Positions 57,964 to 64,000 of a stretch of DNA of 64,000 nucleotides are shown in pieces; position 1 is the stretch's first letter, and each line of letters begins with the position of its first letter. A model generated the notes under the pieces. It saw only the letters and a program-made list of their open reading frames with translations. It was not told the DNA's origin and searched no databases. The stretch spans positions 9,826,001 to 9,890,000 of the forward strand of contig OU015650.1 in assembly GCA_907165275.2 (NCBI GenBank), read 5' to 3'. The DNA is from Zygaena filipendulae. Its lineage: Eukaryota > Arthropoda > Insecta > Lepidoptera > Zygaenidae. A program made the position numbers and the translations under genes.

Positions 57964-60900
57964 TCGCGATAATCTCCGCATCTACTGAACGGATTGCCAT
58001 GCGGTTTTCACAGGTAGATTGAGCTTAGCTTGGAACTACATAGGCTTTATTTCATTGAAATCGGATGTCGGGAAAAAAGTTGTAATATAAAAACCTTTCA
58101 TGCGGGTGAAACCGCGGGGCCCAACTAGTTAGTAATAATAACAGTATGGCCACACTCAGAGTCGTTTTAGTAATAACTTAAGTTAAGATTTTAAAATTAA
58201 GTAATCATTAAAACTAAATTTGACTAGGACTTCAAACACGGTTTCAAGGAATCACACGGACATCCAAATTTTGACCGACTTTGTGAGGCAGTATTAAGAG
58301 GCAGTACCTAGTTATTTAACTTTAAGTTATTTAAGAAAAATTGTTCTATGATTTAGATTGATAAAGGTAGGTACAAGTTACAGCGGAATTTTGTTTTTAC
58401 ATCAACGACTATTTGAATGAAATTTGGCATGCACGTTGTCAGGGGTAAAGAGAAGGACATAGTGTACTTTTTATCCCGGAAATCCCGCGGTAACTTCGAA
58501 ATTACCGGGGGTGAAACCGCGGGGCACAGCTAGTATATTATAATAGAGTGTGATTTACTTTATTTTAATAAAAGCTTAGGTTAGAACTTACAGAAATAAC
58601 CTAAACATTATTAATACTATACTGTCACTATTACAACTCAGGTGAAAAGTAATCGAAGTTCGTCCACTACAAAGCCTCCCCTTCGTGGCGGTCCCTCACG
58701 AGACAAAGAAGAGCCCTCCGACGACGAAACCAGTACAACCAACACGATCACAACCGATACGACACTTATTGATGTTAATTTGAAGGAGTACCAGGTGATT
58801 TTATTTATTTTATTTATTCAAAAAAACGACCAACAAAGCATACACCGCTACATTGATAGTGATACAATATGGGATATTATAATAAAAAAATTATGGCGCT
58901 GCCTCAAAGAAGCAATAAATGTACACAAAAATAAAAATACAAATTTACTCTCTTTCCAAACTCAAAATAAAACCCCTTACAAATGTAAGGGATCTTTTTC
59001 AACACATCATTGAACTTTTTTATTAGTAAATTATTTAAATTTTCAGAAGAAACAGTTAAGTAAGAAGAACATAATCATTTAATAGTGTTCAGCACGGTAA
59101 TTTTGAATTTTTGTAAAGTAAGTCCAAATAAGTCGAGATCACATTTTTTTGATAAAGAATTGTATTGGGTTTGGAAACGATTAAGAAGCGAATGTTGTCC
59201 AAGATTGCTCTTAAAAGATTTTGGAATAAATAAACAATAACGAGAAGGTCTAGGTAAACCTCGTGGAATATTAAAATTAATCTGCTGGAGCAAATCAGGG
59301 CAATCCAAGGGTCCATTTATTAATTTGTACAGAAAAATCAGGTCTAGCAGCAGTCTCCGCTCACTCAGACTATACATTTCAAAATAATTTAAACGGGCAG
59401 AGTAAGAAGAAAAATTCTTAGCCTTATTGCAGTGATATGATAAATGATGAACAAAACGTTTTTGAACTCGCTCAAGCTTGCAAGCATGCACATTGTACCG
59501 AGGAGACCATACTGTGTTACAATATTCATGCCCAGATCTGACAAGACTGTTATTTTTGTTAAAGGATTTTTTAAATTTTAGTAACATGCACAATCAATAC
59601 TTCTATTCACTTCCCAACTACGAAGTCAAAAGCTGCACACAAGGACTCATCAGATAATGTGCTCTAAATTTTATATTTGGAATTATAAATAGGTTTATCA
59701 TATACCTACTAGTTGTTCCCTGCGGTTTTAACCCCACTTCGTGTTAATTTGGTAGTTCCTGCGGGAACTCCATGAAATCAGTTCTTAGCTGACGTCTCCT
59801 ACAACTGTAAACTACCTACGTATACCTATCGTATTCTAGTTTCATAAGTCAAGTAGATTCTGAGATTTCGTGTTTAGCAATGAGTGACCTTTCGCTTTTA
59901 TTTTTAAAGATCGGTACATATAATTACAGGAACAAATAGAGAGTTTAAAACAAGAAAATGACTTTTTGAAGAAGCGTTGCGAACGTGTTGAAAAAGAGAA
60001 AAGCGATATATTACTGAGGAGGCTGGCCAACATTGATACCGCTAACAAGTATACGACGGGGCGGTCGTCAGAGGTAGTGAAGCTACAGCAGAAGGTGAAC
60101 GAGCTGACAGTGCAGAACGAGGACCTCAGAGACGAGAAGAAACATCTAGCGTTGAGAATCAAAGAGATCGAGAGTGAAGTTGAGGTATACTTAATATTAA
60201 CTCTTGCCGACACGTTTATCCACATGAATCGGAGGATTTCTTCAGAATCTCTCTGATATATCGTGATAGATGTCACTGTCTTAAAATACATATATATGTA
60301 TGTAATGTGTTTGTTGTAGTCCAAACCCTCAGTAGAAGTACTGACGCGCCAATTAGAGCAACAGCGAGTAAAACTACTCAACGCGGAAAACCTTTGCGAA
60401 GAACTTATGGAGGAAAACGAGGACATGAAAAAGGAACTAAGAGATCTAGAGGAAGAAATTGAAGAGATGCAAGACAATTTCAGGTAATATGACATAAACG
60501 GACTTCAATTAATATCTACATTACTGAGGGTCGAATAGATCCAATCTCAATTTTTTCCAACTTAATTATTATTATTTTTTTATTTTGAAATCAGAGAGGA
60601 TCAAGCTGACGAATACTCGTCATTAAGAAGAGATTTGGAGCAGACAATAAAGAATTGTAGAGTATTATCGTTTAAGTTAAAAAAGACTGAAAAGAAAGCT
60701 GAGCTGCTGGAGCAAGAGAAAGCTGAACAAGAAAAGAAGTTATTAGAGGTAAATATTGGTGTAGATTTTACACTAGTAAACATATATAAAGAAACTGAAA
60801 ATATATGTAATAACATCATTGATAGATTGTAGGTGGCGAAGAGGGCATGGCCCGCGTGAACCGCATCAAGGAACTGGAGCAGGAGGTGTCACGCTCTAAC

Positions 60901-63900
60901 GAGGTGGCGCTCCGCCTGCAACGTGAATTGGCCGACGCGAACACAAGGCTGGCCGCGGCTGCCGGCACGCCTCCGGCCAACCTCAAGAAGCCACAACAAC
61001 CTAGTGATGGGGTAAGAAAGATCACGACATCTTGCATTGTATTCTTATGTAATCTAACTATTAACCGTGTTCGCAACTGATCTACCTAAGGGAAGTGATA
61101 ATGCGGATAATATCCACGGACAGAGTTTGAAACTTAAAGATAGGCAAGGGACTGCCAAATACCAAGTGAATGGAACCATGGACAAGAGCTTTTTCTCAAG
61201 CAATTGTTCTTAGTTCTTAGTCTGTTTACAGCTTTTTGTCAGTATTGGATTTGAAAATCGGGCCGTTTTACTTTAACGTCTCTTTGATTTGTCTTTAAGA
61301 TGATGATAAGTAGGTACTAATAACACTTGTCAACTAAGTTGCCTCGACACCACAAGTTTTAATCATCAATAAAGATCTTTTGAAATTTTCTTTTTACTTA
61401 ATTACGAAAACTGCAGGTTAAAATGTCTCGATCGTCGCTAACGCGCGGGGGCAGTCAAGACGACCCAGCGCAACTGCTACGCGACCTCCAAGAGTCACTG
61501 GAACGCGAGGCAGACCTGCGTGAACAACTAAGAAATGCAGAAGAAGAGGTAAGTTAACGTTGAATACGTCACCTGCTAAATGTCTATACCTACTAGCTGT
61601 TCCCCGTGGTTTAAACTCGCGTTATTTTCGGAATTCCGAAGTGAGGAATTCCGGGATAAAAGTGCCCTATAACCTTTTCTACCTCTGAGAACGTAAATGC
61701 AAAATTTCATGATGATCCGTTGAGTAGTTAAAGCGTGAAACGGTAACAGACAAACAAACAGAATTACTTTTGCATTTATAGTATTAGAATAGAATATAGA
61801 TGAATAATATTGATATACTACGAATTAATAGATATTTAATATTGTTACTATTTTACAGTGTAATTTTTTGCACAATTTATTTATTCAACAATTCTAAAAT
61901 AATAAAGACCAAAGCTTACAAACAATTTTAAGACCAAACAATAGTTTAACACACTGATAGGTCAGTAGTTTCAGTCAGTTGTTTTTACTACAGAACAATT
62001 ACTTTTAACGGTGCTTCTTGCCAGCTGGCAAGCGTCCAGACGATCTGACTCATTCTGCATTTCTGCCCATCAAATATTACTAACATATCATTGTAACTAG
62101 ACGATAAATGATTGATAATGAATAAAAACAATCAGCACTATACATATTAACGACTCTACTTTTGTTTAAAATAGTAGGCTTAGTTTATTTATCTAACGCC
62201 GCATTTATTTAGGTACCTACCTATAATATTTTTTTGTTGTCCAAAGACAAATTAATACTAATTATAGCAGCTTGAACTTCTTTATGCAGGCATGTCGTTA
62301 CCGGCAACGTTGTGGAGACAGGAGACCACATTTATTGAGACAAAACCCAAAATCGATCCATCCAGACCTGATTCCATCCCAAAACTCATATAAAGGCAAA
62401 TCAGAAGACACTCAAAAATCAAATTATTGGCTTCATATTTTAGAAACCCAACAAGTGTTAGAAAAAAAATTATCATCATTTGATACTACTCCTATTTCCA
62501 TTGGTATAAACCAAGTTAATCAAGTACCCGAGGATTTTGTAACAAATTACAGTGAAGCTTGTCAGACAGACTTTATAATGACTGTTGATATCGCTACTGA
62601 AACTAGAAAGATCAATTTAGATTCAAATATTCAATGTAATAGCGATGATAAAGAAATGTATTCTCAAACCGAAAAACCATTTATGAAAAATAAGCATATT
62701 CAATCTGAAACTTTTTCAATTAATTATGGTACTCAAACCATTAAACCTAAACTGAGAAACGTGTCTGTACAAACCGCAGCAAAACTGAATAGTGATAAAA
62801 GTCAATTCACTAAAAGAATAGATGCAGATGCAAGTACAGTAACTGATCAAACGCTTATGTTCAATGAAGGCACACAGACGGAAGTCATAGATGTATATAA
62901 TGTTAATAATGTACCGCATAGTTCTCAAAATAATTCTTTATCGGTTATGCCTAAGGATGACAGTGAGAGTCCTAAAGAAAGAGCGGAGAGTCCTCCTCTT
63001 TCAGCAGACAAAGCTGAAGGATCATCTCCCCATTTTTCTTTTCCTTTCGTATCATTATTCAATCCATTGGCTGTAAGGTTACCAAATATAGGTACAGACT
63101 ATTATTTTGGTTTGAATCCCGAGTTTACTTAATTTTGTTATTTTAAATTAGTTATCTAACGGTTTTGTTACAACTGTGGATAACAATAATAATTAATTAA
63201 CTAACGGGAATCAACGAATATTTTCAGGCAAATAACTTGCGTAAAACTGCGGAACGGGTCGAAGATGACAATGAATCTTTGCTTCTACAGCTGAAGAAAA
63301 TGGCTACCAAAGCCAGAAGTATGTCGAATTGTATATTGGAAAATGAGTTGTTCAAAGTAACATCCCAAATCGATATATCCTATCGCACAACATAACATGT
63401 CATATCACTATTTTAACTCATTCTATCTTTTGGTTCTTAAACCTTTTGAAATTTTTACTAACACGCTTTGTCTGAATCGCGTCACTCAAAAAGTGGATAA
63501 AGGTAGCCATTTTCTCCAGTGAAACTTGAAAATACCTTATTTGTTATAACGAACCTTGATTCTTTAAATTTTGTTTTTCTACTTTCCTACCATCAATTTA
63601 CTTGATTGCGTTTTAAGTTTTTGTATTTATGGCTAAATTTACTAAATTTTGTAAATACATAGAAATTTAATTTAATTGATGCTTTAAAATTATTTAACAA
63701 AATAATAACATAAATATTACTAGTTTTCGATCAATGTTTTAATATAACTTTTTTTAGTTTTAGTTTAAACTCAATAATAAAATACTATCAGGAATACTAT
63801 AAGTTCAACTAGAAATTTAAATACTTGCAGGTCGTAAATTATCTCCTACACCACCTACTAACAGGCTTGCAATTGAAGCACCCAATGAGAAAGATGAGGG

Positions 63901-63958
63901 AATTTCAGACGAAGAAGATCCAGCAGAACTGCGTCTACTGCTTGAATTAAATGAGCAG
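53521..63958 (+). CDS. SOGA/MTCL-family coiled-coil protein (partial; runs off window)
   Basis: Exons: 53521-53708, 55231-55343, 56437-56592, 57071-57183, 57592-57750, 58642-58794, 59930-60184, 60320-60483, 60595-60748, 60844-61011, 61417-61548, 63228-63318 and 63831-63958. They are in one frame for 658 residues, followed by a GT donor. The N-terminus has a possible zinc knuckle (Cys14, His19, Cys28, Cys31). A Ser/Thr-rich region follows, then from about residue 295 a long coiled coil (LKQENDFLKKRCERVEKEK, EELMEENEDMKKELRDLEEE, IKNCRVLSFKLKKTEKK). NCRVLSFKLKKTEKK and DEGISDEEDPAELRLLLELN resemble SOGA/MTCL1 proteins, which act on microtubule organisation in animals. The homology is by eye, so the exact orthologue is not settled. 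The exon 10 acceptor (AG at 60842) was chosen because the stronger-looking AG at 60832 would give a stop. Confidence 0.82.
54241..54558 (+). mobile_element. Helitron-like element, AGAATCCGCGATTCTG subfamily
   Basis: Starts TCTATACTATAATAAAAGAG and contains a TCTG microsatellite. It ends TTTCACGCGGGTGAAACCGC and CTAG (54555-54558). Sister of 57793-58128. In SOGA-like intron 1. Confidence 0.8.
54750..55002. promoter_or_regulatory. Cluster of five ATCGAT palindromes
   Basis: ATCGAT at 54750, 54829, 54929, 54960 and 54997, in intron 1 of the SOGA-like gene. CGATA/TATCGATA words are known binding sites of BEAF-32 and DREF in Drosophila; use in this species is inference. Confidence 0.35.
55560..55900 (-). 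mobile_element. Helitron-like fragments, minus strand
   Basis: A reversed 5' half (ending AACAAACTCACATTAAGGAT, 55666) adjoins a second reversed 3' end (TAGCTGTTTCACCC). It is a mosaic of two degraded copies. Confidence 0.55.
56086..56309 (-). mobile_element. Helitron-like element, minus strand
   Basis: CTAGCTGTGCCCCGGGGTTT (reversed 3' end), GGGATAAAAAGTATCC and CAACGTGCATGCC. It ends at the reversed 5' end, CATTTATAGTATTAGTAGGA. Confidence 0.75.
57793..58128 (+). mobile_element. Helitron-like element, AGAATCCGCGATTCTG subfamily
   Basis: Starts TCTATACTATAATCGCTAC and has a long TCTG microsatellite (57906-57961). It ends TTTCATGCGGGTGAAACCGC and CTAG (58125-58128). SOGA-like intron 5. Confidence 0.8.
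58148..58220. repeat. Fragment of the CACTCAGAGTCG palindromic MITE
   Basis: CCACACTCAGAGTCG, TTAAGTTAAGATTTTAAAA and AAGTAATCATTAA match one arm of the MITE at 22394-22628. Confidence 0.55.
58405..58533 (+). mobile_element. Helitron-like fragment
   Basis: GGCATGCACGTTGTCAGGGG, TTTTTATCCCGGAAATCCCG and GGGGTGAAACCGCGGGGC, with CTAG (58530-58533). The 5' end is missing. Confidence 0.7.
58797..59640 (-). pseudogene. 5'-truncated LINE with intact C-terminal RT fragment
   Basis: The minus-strand frame 59593-59075 gives 172 residues with HEYCNTVWSPRYNVHACKLE, RVQKRFVHHL and ERRLLLDLIFLYKLING, the C-terminal block of Jockey/CR1-type polyproteins. An AATAAATAAA-type tail (58801-58819 reversed) marks its 3' end. 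It sits antisense in SOGA-like intron 6, starting within a few bases of the exon 6 donor. The catalytic domains are missing. Confidence 0.7.
59709..59780 (-). mobile_element. Helitron-like 3'-end fragment, minus strand
   Basis: CTAGTTGTTCCCTGCGGTTT and AGTTCCTGCGGGAACTCC. Only the reversed 3' end is left. Confidence 0.6.
61593..61790 (-). mobile_element. Helitron-like element, minus strand
   Basis: CTAGCTGTTCCCCGTGGTTT (reversed 3' end), GATGATCCGTTGAGTAG, and the reversed 5' end GCATTTATAGTATTAGAATA. In SOGA-like intron 11, just past the exon 11 donor. Confidence 0.75.
62290..63132 (+). CDS. Alternative terminal exon of the SOGA/MTCL-like gene
   Basis: The acceptor TTTATGCAG precedes 62290, and the phase (0) matches the exon 11 donor at 61549, so joining exon 11 to this exon keeps the frame. 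It adds 280 residues and ends in TAA at 63130-63132, giving an 865-residue short isoform. The next exon (63228) has the same phase, so the two are alternatives. It begins ACRYRQRCGDRRPHLL. A largely polar, probably disordered stretch carries six xQT motifs: CQTD, SQTE, TQTI, VQTA, DQTL, TQTE. No coiled coil continues into it. An intronless open frame of this length with an exact splice phase is unlikely by chance. Confidence 0.75.
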   Translation, partial: ACRYRQRCGDRRPHLLRQNPKSIHPDLIPSQNSYKGKSEDTQKSNYWLHILETQQVLEKKLSSFDTTPISIGINQVNQVPEDFVTNYSEACQTDFIMTVDIATETRKINLDSNIQCNSDDKEMYSQTEKPFMKNKHIQSETFSINYGTQTIKPKLRNVSVQTAAKLNSDKSQFTKRIDADASTVTDQTLMFNEGTQTEVIDVYNVNNVPHSSQNNSLSVMPKDDSESPKERAESPPLSADKAEGSSPHFSFPFVSLFNPLAVRLPNIGTDYYFGLNPEFT

Positions 63959-64000
63959 GTGAGAACAAATTTTGAGATACTACACTCCTTTGAAAATTAG

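Noticed and set aside
59842..60495. 217-codon minus-strand open frame
   Set aside because: It is the antisense of the coiled-coil exons 7 and 8; the Ser/Phe-rich translation is the mirror of Glu/Lys-rich codons.

Overview
This is nuclear DNA from an insect, most probably a moth or butterfly. The sequence is AT-rich. Its genes are split into small exons by introns full of interspersed repeats. About thirty short elements share one design: a 5' TC end, often followed by CTACTAATATTATAAATGCG, and a 3' hairpin just before a terminal CTAG followed by T. That is the lepidopteran Helitron-like (Lep1/MINE-type) pattern. No bacterial, plasmid, phage or CRISPR features are present.

Five host genes can be read, each confirmed by joining exons at GT/AG sites in a continuous frame. 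(1) 14012-15439, plus: a single-exon Rab11 family-interacting protein (C2 domain plus C-terminal Rab-binding domain). (2) 26081-28106, minus: the KRTCAP2/KCP2 subunit of oligosaccharyltransferase, three coding exons with only four coding bases in the first. (3) 38299-42558, plus: mitochondrial HMG-CoA lyase, six exons, with catalytic residues at the same numbers as in the human enzyme. (4) 44432-51903, plus: sialic acid (N-acetylneuraminate-9-phosphate) synthase, five exons, with a Gln where a metal-binding His is expected. (5) 53521 to beyond the window end, plus: a large coiled-coil SOGA/MTCL-family gene. It has an alternative terminal exon (62290-63132) rich in QT motifs that resemble binding sites for dynein light chain LC8. 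The five genes show no common pathway.

Layout: 1-13.9 kb is repeat-dominated intergenic DNA with a decayed SWIM zinc-finger gene fragment. 16-26 kb is intergenic with several inverted-repeat (MITE-like) elements. 28.3-31.1 kb is a nest of elements inside a DNA transposon with matching terminal inverted repeats; it holds a truncated MADF-domain ORF and a two-exon minus-strand reading frame. 32.3-38.0 kb is a full-length, apparently intact non-LTR retrotransposon with both ORFs, a long poly-A tail and matching target-site copies. It ends about 280 bp upstream of the HMG-CoA lyase start codon.

The points most worth a second look are the QT-rich alternative exon of the SOGA-like gene, the missing metal ligand in the sialic acid synthase, a head-to-tail Helitron dimer joined exactly end to end, and a short palindromic motif that recurs upstream of the Rab11-FIP gene, beside the DNA transposon and at the retrotransposon's target site. 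All family assignments come from reading translations and motifs by eye; no database search was run.
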